DNA of 35,547 nt from Thermoleophilia bacterium (GTDB lineage Bacteria; Actinomycetota; Thermoleophilia; Gaiellales; SKUG01), in NCBI GenBank assembly GCA_025964435.1, contig JAOPYV010000131.1:1-35547 (forward strand). Direction: 5' to 3'. Numbering within the stretch: position 1 is the stretch's first letter; each line of letters opens with the position of its first letter. The notes beneath the pieces are model-generated. The model was not told the DNA's origin and ran no database searches. It saw only the letters and a list, made by a program, of their open reading frames with translations. A program made the position numbers and the translations under genes. This document shows, piece by piece, positions 1 through 7,326 of the stretch.

Positions 1-602
1 TCCACGAGGCTGTCGCAGCGCTCGCAGCGGCCGTCCACGACCTGCTCGTTCGCCAGCACGGTCTGGTCGACGGGACACCAGTTGACGGGCGCGTCCTTCT
101 GGTACGCGAGGCCCTTCTCGAAGAAGCGCAGGAAGAGCCACTGCGTCCACCGGTAGTAGTCAGGCGCGTGCGTGGAGAGGCGGCGCGTCCAGTCGATCGA
201 CCAGCCCATGTGGGCGAAGTCACGCTCGATCGACTCGATGTTGCGCTCGGTGACGTCGCGTGGGTGGCCGCCTGTCTTGATCGCGGCGTTCTCCGCGGGC
301 AGGCCGAAGGAATCGTAGCCCATCGGGTGCAGGACCTTCTGGCCGTTGCGCCGACGGTAGTGGGTGATGACGTCACCCATCGTGTAGTTCTTGACGTGCC
401 CCATGTGCAGGTTGCCCGACGGGTACGGCAGCATCTCCAGCACGTACGAGCCGCGCTCGCCCTCCGCAAGGCCGTCATTGGGAACGTCGGCGACGCCGGC
501 CGTCTCCCAGGCCGCATGCCACTTCGGCTCGATCGCCGCGTGGTCGTAGTCAGGAAGGTACTGCTCTTCGGTGGGCGCGGAGCCCGGAGTGCTAGCTGTC
601 AT
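1..602 (-). CDS. leuS: Leucine--tRNA ligase LeuS, N-terminal part (gene runs off the window)
   Basis: Cytoplasmic class I aminoacyl-tRNA synthetase that charges tRNA-Leu. About 200 N-terminal residues are present and the reading frame leaves the window at base 1. Translation gives the LeuS N-terminal signature: a segment reading LPYPSG, then NLHMGHVKNYT (the HIGH nucleotide-binding motif as HMGH), then MGYDSFGLPAENAA. Further on is a paired-cysteine stretch (NWCPVDQTVL then GRCERC), as expected for the zinc-binding insertion. The chosen ATG is at 602-600. No Shine-Dalgarno sequence precedes it. A TAGCAT hexamer lies exactly 6 nt upstream, so the mRNA may be leaderless. Family identity is certain. 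Confidence 0.97.
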   Translation of the reverse strand, partial: MTASTPGSAPTEEQYLPDYDHAAIEPKWHAAWETAGVADVPNDGLAEGERGSYVLEMLPYPSGNLHMGHVKNYTMGDVITHYRRRNGQKVLHPMGYDSFGLPAENAAIKTGGHPRDVTERNIESIERDFAHMGWSIDWTRRLSTHAPDYYRWTQWLFLRFFEKGLAYQKDAPVNWCPVDQTVLANEQVVDGRCERCDSLV

Positions 603-608
603 GCACGA

Positions 609-614
609 ATGCTA
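609..614 (-). promoter_or_regulatory. -10-like hexamer TAGCAT for leuS
   Basis: TAGCAT on the minus strand, followed by 6 nt and the leuS ATG. It fits the actinobacterial TANNNT -10 pattern with the transcription start at or beside the start codon. No convincing -35 is visible. The same spacing recurs at three other genes in the window. Confidence 0.5.
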
Positions 615-729
615 CCGCTCGCAGCGGGGTGCGACACGAAGTCGTGACGATGCGCGCGACTTCCGTGACACATGCCCCGAGATCATGTCGATCGACCTGC
701 ACGCCGCATTCCCACATGGGCACCGCGGA

Positions 730-803
730 CCCCGGGTAGCTCAGTGGATAGAGCAGCACTCTGACTCAGTGGCAGGTCGCGGGTTCGAATCCCGCCCCGG
801 GGA
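730..803 (+). tRNA. tRNA with a noncanonical anticodon arm, anticodon most simply read as GAC (Val)
   Basis: A cloverleaf can be drawn: acceptor 730-736 with 796-802 (CCCCGGG/CCCGGGG, 7 bp), D stem 739-742/751-754, T arm 779-783/791-795 around TTCGAAT, and discriminator A803. CCA is not encoded. The anticodon stem pairs 757-760 with 768-771, leaving the 7-nt loop CTGACTC, so positions 34-36 read GAC (valine). Two oddities stand out: position 37 would be T instead of a purine, and pair 27-43 is G-G. The loop also contains TCTGA, which would be CTG (Gln) if shifted, but then the stem does not pair. The gene is probably real; the isotype is uncertain. Confidence 0.75.
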
Positions 804-856
804 TCCGCTACGATTTGCGTAGTCAGAGTGCCGCTCAGCGAGAGCTGAGTTACCAC

Positions 857-887
857 ACGAGGCCCGCGCCCGAGGTGCGGGCCTCGT
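857..887. terminator. Strong GC-rich hairpin after the tRNA, between convergent genes
   Basis: An 11-bp perfect stem (857-867 with 877-887, core GAGGCCCGC/GCGGGCCTC) encloses a 9-nt loop. It sits between the plus-strand tRNA and the 3' end of the minus-strand gene at 913-1650, so it may terminate both. Neither side carries a long T run. Confidence 0.6.
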
Positions 888-912
888 TGCGTAGAGGGAG
901 TTCCCTGCTACG

Positions 913-1650
913 TCAGGCGACGCGCTCGCGCGCCTCGGGCACGTCGCCCGGGAGGTCGGCGATCAGCTCGGCCTCGAAGGGCTGCGACGGCAGCGTCACC
1001 GGCTGCAGCATGATGCAGGCGAGCGGGGTCGGAAGCTTCGCGTGGAGCTGGGTGCCGCTGAGCTGCATACCGAGGTCGACGGTCCAGCCCTCAGGCGAGC
1101 CGACGAGGACGCGCATCGGCTCCTCGCTCGCCCAGCTCGGCACGAGGCAGGCCGAGCCCGTTTCCACGGGGTGTTCGATCCACCAGGCGACACCGCCGCC
1201 ATCGCGCACGACGCCGAACAGGGTCAGCTCGGGAGCGGAAAGGAAGGATGGGAGCGAGCTGGATCCGCCGCCACCGGCTGGCAGGGGCACATCAACGCCG
1301 AGCGCACCCGCGGGCACCCCGAGGCGCGCGCCCGTGGCATCGCGCTGGATGCGATGCGCGAGGTAGCTGCGGTCACGCTTGAGGTCGACCCACGCCGCCC
1401 CGATGACGCCAGCGATGCACAGGAGCACCGACACCAGGAGCACGACGGGCGAGTTGGTCCACATGTGGTCGATCGCGCAGAACATGTCCGTCCCGCCACC
1501 GCGCCGGCTGCGACCGTACCCGGTCGCCGACGTCGTGATGCAGCCACCGGGGATCAACGACGCGTTCACCACGAAGAGCACGAATCCGAAACCGACGCCG
1601 GTGGCGAGGATGTAGCGAGCAGGCAGGTCACGCAGGAACATGCCCTGCAC
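913..1650 (-). CDS. Unrecognised two-helix membrane protein
   Basis: A 245-residue protein with no family I recognise. There are two hydrophobic segments, about residues 13-33 and 67-88. The short loop between them holds two cysteines and a glycine/arginine-rich stretch. The C-terminal two thirds is soluble, begins with a Gly/Ser-rich linker, and looks beta-rich. The frame opens with GTG at 1650; an ATG three codons later (1641) is an alternative start. An AAGGA lies roughly 20 nt upstream of the GTG, too far to decide. The gene stands alone: the twin palindromes at 1698-1802 separate it from the upstream minus-strand gene and a hairpin follows it. Coding is supported by a long open frame with typical codon use. 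Confidence 0.65.
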   Translation of the reverse strand: MQGMFLRDLPARYILATGVGFGFVLFVVNASLIPGGCITTSATGYGRSRRGGGTDMFCAIDHMWTNSPVVLLVSVLLCIAGVIGAAWVDLKRDRSYLAHRIQRDATGARLGVPAGALGVDVPLPAGGGGSSSLPSFLSAPELTLFGVVRDGGGVAWWIEHPVETGSACLVPSWASEEPMRVLVGSPEGWTVDLGMQLSGTQLHAKLPTPLACIMLQPVTLPSQPFEAELIADLPGDVPEARERVA

Positions 1651-1697
1651 ATCGACCCGAACGTGACGATCCTTGAACCATTCGCCCGTCGCCCCGA

Positions 1698-1740
1698 GTG
1701 TGGCGGCTCAGTACACGTATGCGCGACTCAGCCGCCACAC
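1698..1740. repeat. Palindromic repeat, copy 1
   Basis: Arms 1698-1712 and 1726-1740 (GTGTGGCGGCT... and ...AGCCGCCACAC) are complementary over 15 nt except for C1709. They enclose the 13-nt loop 1713-1725. The element, including the following TTCGG, is repeated 62 bp downstream with one base difference. It lies between the 5' end of the minus-strand gene at 913-1650 and the 3' end of the DUF3147 gene. Confidence 0.9.
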
Positions 1741-1759
1741 TTCGGGCGGCCCGCTTGAG

Positions 1760-1802
1760 GTGTGGCGGCTGAGTACACGTATGCGCGACTCAGCCGCCAC
1801 AC
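1760..1802. repeat. Palindromic repeat, copy 2
   Basis: A perfect 15-bp inverted repeat (1760-1774 with 1788-1802) around the same 13-nt loop as copy 1, also followed by TTCGG. A 14-nt spacer (1746-1759) lies between the copies. It could be a REP-like extragenic palindrome, a protein-binding site or a terminator for the DUF3147 gene. No T run supports ordinary intrinsic termination. Confidence 0.9.
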
Positions 1803-1817
1803 TTCGGCGTCAGGCGA

Positions 1818-2168
1818 TCAGGTCACGACGCCGAGGCGCGTCAGCAACCAGGCGTAGCCGGCGTAGGCCGCGACGAGCGCCGCGCAGGCGGCACCCATCG
1901 AGATTCCGAAGCCGAGACCGCGACCGAGCAGCAGCGGCAGCGCGAGGAAGAGCACCATCGACGGCAGGACGATCCAGAGGATCGCCCACGAGAGGTCGAC
2001 GACCTGGTCGACATCGCGCGTGTCCAGCCAGAGCCAGGTCAGCGCGAGGATCGACGTGAGCGGGAGCGAGACGAGGATCGCGCCCCAGAGGCTCGAGCGA
2101 CGTCCGACCTCACTCGCGGCAACGACGAGTGCTCCCGAGAGCACGCCCTTGAGGACGAGCTGCCACAC
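1818..2168 (-). CDS. DUF3147 family small membrane protein
   Basis: A 116-residue, almost entirely hydrophobic protein with about four transmembrane segments. The pattern matches the DUF3147 family: LKGVLSGALVVAASEVGRR near the N-terminus, then SLWGAILVSLPLTSILAL, TWLWLDT, and a WAILWIVLPS segment. Function of the family is unknown; it is usually found in membranes of diverse bacteria. The start is a GTG at 2168, one nucleotide from the stop of the upstream PAP2 gene (2170), so the two are very likely cotranscribed and translationally coupled. Confidence 0.85.
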   Translation of the reverse strand: MWQLVLKGVLSGALVVAASEVGRRSSLWGAILVSLPLTSILALTWLWLDTRDVDQVVDLSWAILWIVLPSMVLFLALPLLLGRGLGFGISMGAACAALVAAYAGYAWLLTRLGVVT

Positions 2169-2169
2169 G

Positions 2170-2802
2170 TCAGCGGCGGTGCAGGATCGAGGTCGCGGCG
2201 AGCCCGGCCTGCATGCCGACCTGTGCGCCGCGCTCCACGTCGCTCGGGAAGTGTGCGCCCGCGTGGATGCGGCTCAGGCCGGTCTGGCGGGCCCACCACA
2301 TGAACTCGGTCGTGCGGGCCGGCCAGAGGCTCGAGAGCACGGAGGCGGCCGCGTAGGCAGCGCTCGTGTGCCCGGACGGGTACCCGGCGTCGTTCGGCTT
2401 CTTCCCGATCAGTTGGATCGACGGATCGACCTGGTACGGGCGCAGTCGATCGTAGCCCTGCTTGGCAACCTGGGTCCGCAGCGCGGCGGTGCCCATACCG
2501 AGCAGCATCATGCCGGTGCCGGCCCAGCCGCGCATGAAGCCGGTCGACTGGCGGTACTCCTTCGCGAAGCGCTGCCAGACGTCCCAGCCGCCGTGCTCGG
2601 AGAGCCAGGTGGTGAACTGCGCCGCCTCGGGCGAGGCGCTGGCACGGGCGTTGAGCACGCGCACCGTCTGCAGCTCGTGCGCCTCCACCACCGCGTTCGG
2701 CGGTCCGGGCAGGTTCGCCGGGCGGCGACCGTACGTGGGGAAGCCGAAGCGATCGACGCCGGTCGGCACGGGAAGCACGTGGTTGAGGCTGTGAATACTC
2801 AT
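2170..2802 (-). CDS. PAP2-superfamily phosphatase / vanadium haloperoxidase-like protein
   Basis: A 210-residue protein with the three PAP2 active-site motifs in order: KQGYDRLRPYQ (motif 1), GYPSGHTSAAY (motif 2, PSGH), and SRIHAGAHFPSDVERG (motif 3, SR-x5-H-x3-D). These bind the phosphoryl or vanadate group in acid phosphatases, lipid phosphatases and haloperoxidases. It lacks the multiple helices of membrane PAP2 phosphatases and resembles the soluble type. The ATG at 2802 is preceded by AGGTG at short spacing; the frame stays open upstream, but that extension runs into the divergent transporter gene. Its stop nearly touches the DUF3147 start. The substrate cannot be told from sequence. 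Confidence 0.88.
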   Translation of the reverse strand: MSIHSLNHVLPVPTGVDRFGFPTYGRRPANLPGPPNAVVEAHELQTVRVLNARASASPEAAQFTTWLSEHGGWDVWQRFAKEYRQSTGFMRGWAGTGMMLLGMGTAALRTQVAKQGYDRLRPYQVDPSIQLIGKKPNDAGYPSGHTSAAYAAASVLSSLWPARTTEFMWWARQTGLSRIHAGAHFPSDVERGAQVGMQAGLAATSILHRR

Positions 2803-2905
2803 GTCACCTGCACCGTCGCGATGGCGGGTGATCCCGCTCCGGGCCTGCAGCTCGGTGCTGCCTCCAGCGGCCGCGCGTGTGGCCGCATGCGTCCCGCGCG
2901 ATCCG

Positions 2906-2911
2906 TACGAT
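2906..2911 (+). promoter_or_regulatory. -10-like hexamer TACGAT for the AI-2E-family gene
   Basis: TACGAT ends 6 nt before the ATG at 2918, the same geometry as at leuS, proA and the Phd-like antitoxin gene. This suggests a leaderless transcript. It lies in the 115-bp gap between the divergent PAP2 and transporter genes. Confidence 0.5.
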
Positions 2912-2917
2912 TGGGCG

Positions 2918-4111
2918 ATGCCCAGTGATTCGAACACCAGCACCACGAGCACCCTCCACGAACCGCCGGAGCTGAGCGCCATCGCCCCGACGCGCATCTC
3001 ACTCGAGATCCCGTCGAAGGTCGTGGTCAAGGTGCTGCTGCTGATCGCCGTCTTCGCGCTCTCGGTCATGATCCTGCGCGAGCTGCAGAGCCTGCTGGTG
3101 CAGATCGCGGTCGCGGTGTTCCTCGCGGTCGCCGCCGACCCCGTCGTGCGGAAGCTCGAGCGGCGAGGCATGGGTCGCGGCAGGGCCGTGCTCTCGGTCA
3201 TGCTCGCGGCATTCGCCGCCTGTGCCATCGTCGTCGCCGTCTTCGTGCCACCGCTCGTCGAGCAGGGCGACCGCTTCATCACCGCAGCGCCGGACATCGT
3301 CGATGACGTGCGCGGCAGCAGCTGGTACCAGGACATCGACGAGCGCTTCGACGTCATCGGCAAGGCGAGCGAGCAGGCCGAGAAGCTGCCGGGCGTGGTG
3401 AGCGACCAGATCGGGTCCGTCTTCGGTGCCGTTGCCGCAGGCGTGCTCGGCACGATCACGATCCTCTTCCTCGTCGTCTTCCTGCTGCTGGGTGGCGGCC
3501 AGGTCATGCAGGGCACCGTTCGTGTCTTCCCGAAGATCGCCGAGCGGCGCTGGTGGACGATCGTCCAGGGCGCCTACTCCGGCATCGCGGCCTACGTCGG
3601 CGGCGCGATCATCATCGCGCTCTGCGGCGGCACCGTGCTGACGGTCACGGCGCTCCTGCTCGACCTGCCGTACGCGCTCCCGCTCGGCCTCTGGATGATG
3701 CTGCTGGAGATCATCCCGATGATCGGCGCCACGATCGGCGCCATCCCGGCCGTCATCGTCGCATTCGTCGCAGGTGGCACGGTCGAGGGCATCATCATGA
3801 TCCTCGTCGTGATCGTGTACCAGCAGGTCGAGAACCTCATCGTGCAGCCGAAGGTCCAGGGCCGCGCCGCGTCGCTGTCACCGTTGATCGTCTTCGTGTC
3901 GGTGCTCGTGGGCTCGCAGCTGCTCGGCGTGCTCGGCGCGCTGTTCGCCGTGCCGGTCGCCGGCGTGATCCAGATCTTCCTGCGCCAGCTCGTCGACGAC
4001 CAGGGATCGCATGACACGTCCGTTCCGAAGCTCGCGCTCGAGGGCGCACCTGAGGCACCCGACGCCGATGGCGACGGACTTCCCGGCGTCGCGAACGACC
4101 CGAGCGACTGA
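2918..4111 (+). CDS. AI-2E family transporter (PF01594-type permease)
   Basis: A 397-residue integral membrane protein. After a hydrophilic N-terminus of about 35 residues come paired helices (VVVKVLLLIAVFALSV and SLLVQIAVAVFLAVAADPVV), a third helix near residue 90, and a soluble domain of about 100 residues. Five or so helices follow, with the family hallmarks LLLDLPYALPLGLWMMLLEIIP, then IGATIGAIPAVI, VIVYQQVENLIVQPKVQG, and a final LGVLGALFAVPVAGVIQIF. Members export diverse small molecules or ions; AI-2 export is shown for only a few, so the substrate here is unknown. It is one of few plus-strand genes and is divergent from the PAP2 gene. The ATG is 6 nt after a TACGAT hexamer, with no Shine-Dalgarno. 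Confidence 0.9.
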   Translation: MPSDSNTSTTSTLHEPPELSAIAPTRISLEIPSKVVVKVLLLIAVFALSVMILRELQSLLVQIAVAVFLAVAADPVVRKLERRGMGRGRAVLSVMLAAFAACAIVVAVFVPPLVEQGDRFITAAPDIVDDVRGSSWYQDIDERFDVIGKASEQAEKLPGVVSDQIGSVFGAVAAGVLGTITILFLVVFLLLGGGQVMQGTVRVFPKIAERRWWTIVQGAYSGIAAYVGGAIIIALCGGTVLTVTALLLDLPYALPLGLWMMLLEIIPMIGATIGAIPAVIVAFVAGGTVEGIIMILVVIVYQQVENLIVQPKVQGRAASLSPLIVFVSVLVGSQLLGVLGALFAVPVAGVIQIFLRQLVDDQGSHDTSVPKLALEGAPEAPDADGDGLPGVANDPSD

Positions 4112-4131
4112 CCAGCACCCACGGCGGTCGC

Positions 4132-5406
4132 CTACATCAGTGGCGCGAGGTTGCGCAGCACGCGCTCGGTCACCTTCCAGTGGAGCGGGCGTCGGCGCCA
4201 CGCCTCCAGGTGGACCTCGTTCGAGTTCTGCATGTCGACCTCGTAGAGGTCGCCGAGCTGGGCGGCGAGCTTCGCGTCGTGCACCTCGAGGTTGACCTCG
4301 TAGTTGCCGAGCATGCTCCACCGGTCGATGTTCGCCGTGCCCACCGTGACCCACGCGTCATCGATCACCGCGGTCTTCGCATGGAGCATGAAGTTGCGGT
4401 AGAGGAAGACGCGCACACCGGCCGCGAGCAGGTCCTCGAACATGCCGTGCGCGAGGGCATCCGTCATCGGGTGGTTGGAGTGCTCGGGCAGCAGCACGCG
4501 CACGTCGACGCCGCGCCTGGCAGCCTCGGTCAGGCTGTCGCGGAATGCACGGTCGGGCACGAAGTACGCGTTGGTGATCCAGATCCGGTCGGCGGCGCGG
4601 TCGATCGCCTCGAGGTACATGCCGCGGATCGGGAAGATGCCGAGCGACGGATCGTTGCGATGGACGAGCACGTGCGGGTCCCACGCCCGGCCCGGCACGT
4701 TGGCCAAGCGCGTGGCGCCATTGGGAACGTGCTGGTTCCAGAAGTCGCCGAAGGCATTCGCCAGCTCCAGCACGGAGGCGCCCTCGAGGCGAAGGTGCGT
4801 GTCGCGCCACTGCAGGAAAGGCTCCCCGAAGTTGTAGCCGCCGATGAAGCCGACCTCATGGTCGACGACGACGAGCTTGCGATGGTCGCGCAGGAAGTTG
4901 CCCGGGCGGAGCGCGTTCAGGCCCGGCGTGATCTGCTTGAAGGGATAGGCCTCGATGCCGTCCCCGAACCAGACAGCGTTGATCGCGTGGTCCGAGAGCA
5001 GCCAGTCCCACAGCACGTGGACCTGGACACCGCGTCCGCGGGCACGTCGCAGCGCATCGCGCACGATGCGACCGCTGGCATCGTCGACCCAGATGAAGGT
5101 CTCCACCAGGATCTCGGTGCGGGCCCCGTCGATCGCGGCGACGATGTCCTCCATCAGCTCGTCACCACGCATGTACAGGTGCATCGAGTCGACCTCACGC
5201 GTGAGCGTGATCGGTGGGAAGTCGACGCTCGGGTACGTCGCGGGGCGCGTGGCCTCGCGCTTGCGTGCGACGTACCGCGACTTCACGAGCACGCCGAGGG
5301 CGAAGATCGCCTGCAGCAGGACGAAGCCGATGAACAGTCGCGACAGCCGCGTCCGCAAGCGAAGCTTCTCATCGACCTGGGCAATCGGTTCCAGCGGGGA
5401 ATGCAT
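4132..5406 (-). CDS. cls: Phospholipase D-family cardiolipin synthase
   Basis: A 424-residue membrane-anchored enzyme predicted to make cardiolipin by phosphatidyl transfer at the membrane. One transmembrane segment lies at about residues 24-42. Two phosphodiesterase domains follow, each with an HKD motif: H175, K177, D182 in DHRKLVVVD, and H342, K344, D349 in LHAKTAVID. The linked signatures GGYNFGEP and GTANIDRWS are typical of cardiolipin synthases, as is the length; many relatives have two N-terminal helices where this has one. The start ATG is at 5406. Convergent with the AI-2E gene (20 bp between stops) and 35 bp downstream of proB, so it may share the proB transcript. Exact phospholipid substrate is inferred from family. 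Confidence 0.87.
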   Translation of the reverse strand: MHSPLEPIAQVDEKLRLRTRLSRLFIGFVLLQAIFALGVLVKSRYVARKREATRPATYPSVDFPPITLTREVDSMHLYMRGDELMEDIVAAIDGARTEILVETFIWVDDASGRIVRDALRRARGRGVQVHVLWDWLLSDHAINAVWFGDGIEAYPFKQITPGLNALRPGNFLRDHRKLVVVDHEVGFIGGYNFGEPFLQWRDTHLRLEGASVLELANAFGDFWNQHVPNGATRLANVPGRAWDPHVLVHRNDPSLGIFPIRGMYLEAIDRAADRIWITNAYFVPDRAFRDSLTEAARRGVDVRVLLPEHSNHPMTDALAHGMFEDLLAAGVRVFLYRNFMLHAKTAVIDDAWVTVGTANIDRWSMLGNYEVNLEVHDAKLAAQLGDLYEVDMQNSNEVHLEAWRRRPLHWKVTERVLRNLAPLM

Positions 5407-5441
5407 GGACGAGACGTACCCGCCACGCGCCGCGGTCTACC

Positions 5442-6512
5442 TCAGAGCAGCACGAGCTGGTCGCGATGGATCGCCGCGCGACCGCCCCGTCCATCGGCGA
5501 CGGCGATCAGCGTGACGAGCTCTCGCCCGTCGTATTCCACGATTCCCTTGGCGAAGGCCGGACCCGTCGCACCCTCGCGCAGCTCGACCGCGTCGCCGAC
5601 ATGGAAGCCGCCCTCGACGCCGACGATGCCCACGTTGAGCAGGCTCGCACCGCGCTCGACGATGGCGTTGCGGGCGCCAGCATCGACCTCGATCGTGCCG
5701 CGCACGGGCTTCGCGTGGCGCAGCCAGAGCTTGAACGCCGAGCCGATGTTCGAGCGCGGCGCGATCCGCGTGCCGAGCGGCTCGCCGGCGAGGATGCGCC
5801 CGACCACGCCCGGGGCGGCGGCGCGGGCGATGTGCGTCATCGTGCCGCCGGCGCTCGCCATCTCGGCGGCGATCACCTTGCTGCGCATGCCGCCGGAGCC
5901 CCAGTGCGACCCGCTGGTCGCGGTGTCGACGCGCTGCAGCAGCGAGTGGTCCTCGACGAGCTCGATCAGCTCGGCGCCCGGTGAGTCGGGATGTTCGGTG
6001 TAGAGGCCGTCGGTGTCGGTCAGCAGCAGCAGCCGGTCGGCGCCGAGCGCCACCGCGACCTGCGCGGCGAGCGCGTCGTTGTCGCCGAAGGTGATCTCAT
6101 CGGTTGCAGTCGTGTCGTTCTCGTTCACGACCGGGATGGCGCCCCACGACAGCAGCTGCTCGAGCGTGGCCTTGGCGTTGACCCACGAGGCGCGATGCGC
6201 GGCGTCGTGCATCGTCAGCAGCACCTGGCCTGCCTTCAGGCCGCGCAGCTCGAACATGCTCGACCAGCTCGCGAAGAGCGCGCCCTGTCCGACGGCGCTG
6301 GCCGCCTGGAGCGCCGGCAGCTCGGTCGGGCGCTTGGTGTGTCCAAGGATGCCCAACCCCGTGGCGATGGCGCCCGACGAGACCAGCACGACCTGGTGGC
6401 CCGCAGCGACCGCCGAGGCGATGTCATCGACGAGCGCGCCGAGGAGGCCGACCTGCCGGTGACCGGACGAGTCGACGAGGGAAGAAGAACCGATCTTGAC
6501 CACCACGCGCAC
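5442..6512 (-). CDS. proB: Glutamate 5-kinase ProB
   Basis: Phosphorylates L-glutamate to gamma-glutamyl phosphate, the first step of proline synthesis, in the cytoplasm. The 356-residue protein has the amino-acid-kinase fold followed by a PUA domain. Visible motifs are VVVKIGSSSLV at the N-terminus (phosphate binding), VLVSSGAIATG, PVVNENDTTAT and FGDNDALAAQVA, then LLLLTDTDGLY. The PUA domain occupies roughly residues 270-350. The start is GTG at 6512. It lies 36 bp downstream of the LuxR-type gene on the same strand. proA is not adjacent: it is about 7 kb away inside the rplU block, so the two proline genes are in separate transcription units. Confidence 0.96.
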   Translation of the reverse strand: MRVVVKIGSSSLVDSSGHRQVGLLGALVDDIASAVAAGHQVVLVSSGAIATGLGILGHTKRPTELPALQAASAVGQGALFASWSSMFELRGLKAGQVLLTMHDAAHRASWVNAKATLEQLLSWGAIPVVNENDTTATDEITFGDNDALAAQVAVALGADRLLLLTDTDGLYTEHPDSPGAELIELVEDHSLLQRVDTATSGSHWGSGGMRSKVIAAEMASAGGTMTHIARAAAPGVVGRILAGEPLGTRIAPRSNIGSAFKLWLRHAKPVRGTIEVDAGARNAIVERGASLLNVGIVGVEGGFHVGDAVELREGATGPAFAKGIVEYDGRELVTLIAVADGRGGRAAIHRDQLVLL

Positions 6513-6548
6513 ACCGCAGCCGTACCCGGCAGCGGGTGGTGCCGAACG

Positions 6549-7283
6549 TCAGACGAAGCCGCGGACGAGCGCCCTGCGGCTGGAGAGCTCGAGCTTGCGC
6601 AGGATGCTGCCCACGTGGTGCTCCACCGTGCGTGCGCTCAGCACCAGCTCCGCGGCGATCTCCGGATTCGTCAGGCCTGCCGCGACGTAGCGGGCGACCT
6701 CGCGCTCGCGGCGCGTCAGGGCGATGAAGGCGTCGGGGTCGCGCGATGGCGGTGCAGGACTTAGCAGCGGCCGGGTCTGGAGCTCATCGCCCTCACCCTC
6801 GATGCTCGCGGGCAGGATCGTCAACGCGGCATCGATGAGCGCACCGGGATTTCCTGCGGCAGCGCGAACGACCTGGCGGGCGTGGAAGCTCCACGGGGTG
6901 ATCGCGAACTGGGCGACGAGCGCATGGGCGGCCGATTCGCTGAGCGGCGGCACGGGTGCCACGCGGTAGTCGAAGCGGTGCTCGAGCAGCTGCCGCATCG
7001 CCGCGGGCAGGCTGCGTCCTGCGAGCAGCAGCATGGACTGCGGCGTGGCGTCGAGCCGCGCGTCGATGCGCGCCACGTCGATGGCGTCGACCAGGTCGAC
7101 GTCATCGCAGACGATCATCGCGGTGCACCCGCGCCCGAGCGCGGCCATCTGCAGGTGGTCGAGCATCGTCGACGTGCCCATGCCGACCGCGCCGAGCAGC
7201 GCGACGGCGCGCGGCAGCGGGCCGTGCGTGCCGAGATGGCTCGCGAGCTCGTCGACGAGACGGATGCGGTCGGGTTGGATCAT
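6549..7283 (-). CDS. LuxR-type transcriptional regulator with a degenerate ATPase-like N-terminus
   Basis: A 244-residue protein. Residues about 187-244 form a LuxR helix-turn-helix: [20 protein letters not shown], then [24 protein letters not shown]. The N-terminal 150 residues resemble a cut-down AAA/STAND module. It has a Walker-A-like GAVGMGTST at 31-39 in which Thr37 replaces the invariant Lys, and a Walker-B-like AMIVCDD at about 55-61. ATP hydrolysis is therefore doubtful. Much shorter than the 800-1000-residue LAL regulators. The ATG at 7283 has GGGAGG only 1 nt away, and a TACCGT hexamer 7 nt upstream, so it may be leaderless. It lies 44 bp after the UPF0182 gene. Its targets are unknown; proB directly follows. 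Confidence 0.82.
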   Translation of the reverse strand: MIQPDRIRLVDELASHLGTHGPLPRAVALLGAVGMGTSTMLDHLQMAALGRGCTAMIVCDDVDLVDAIDVARIDARLDATPQSMLLLAGRSLPAAMRQLLEHRFDYRVAPVPPLSESAAHALVAQFAITPWSFHARQVVRAAAGNPGALIDAALTILPASIEGEGDELQTRPLLSPAPPSRDPDAFIALTRREREVARYVAAGLTNPEIAAELVLSARTVEHHVGSILRKLELSSRRALVRGFV

Positions 7284-7326
7284 CCCTCCCACGGTACGAC
7301 GCGCCCTGCGACCCTGCCTAGGGGGA

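Noticed and set aside
2803-3516. N-terminal extension of the PAP2 protein
   Set aside because: It would be antisense to the AI-2E transporter and has a Ser/Thr-rich nonsense composition; the 2802 start has a ribosome binding site and matches family length.
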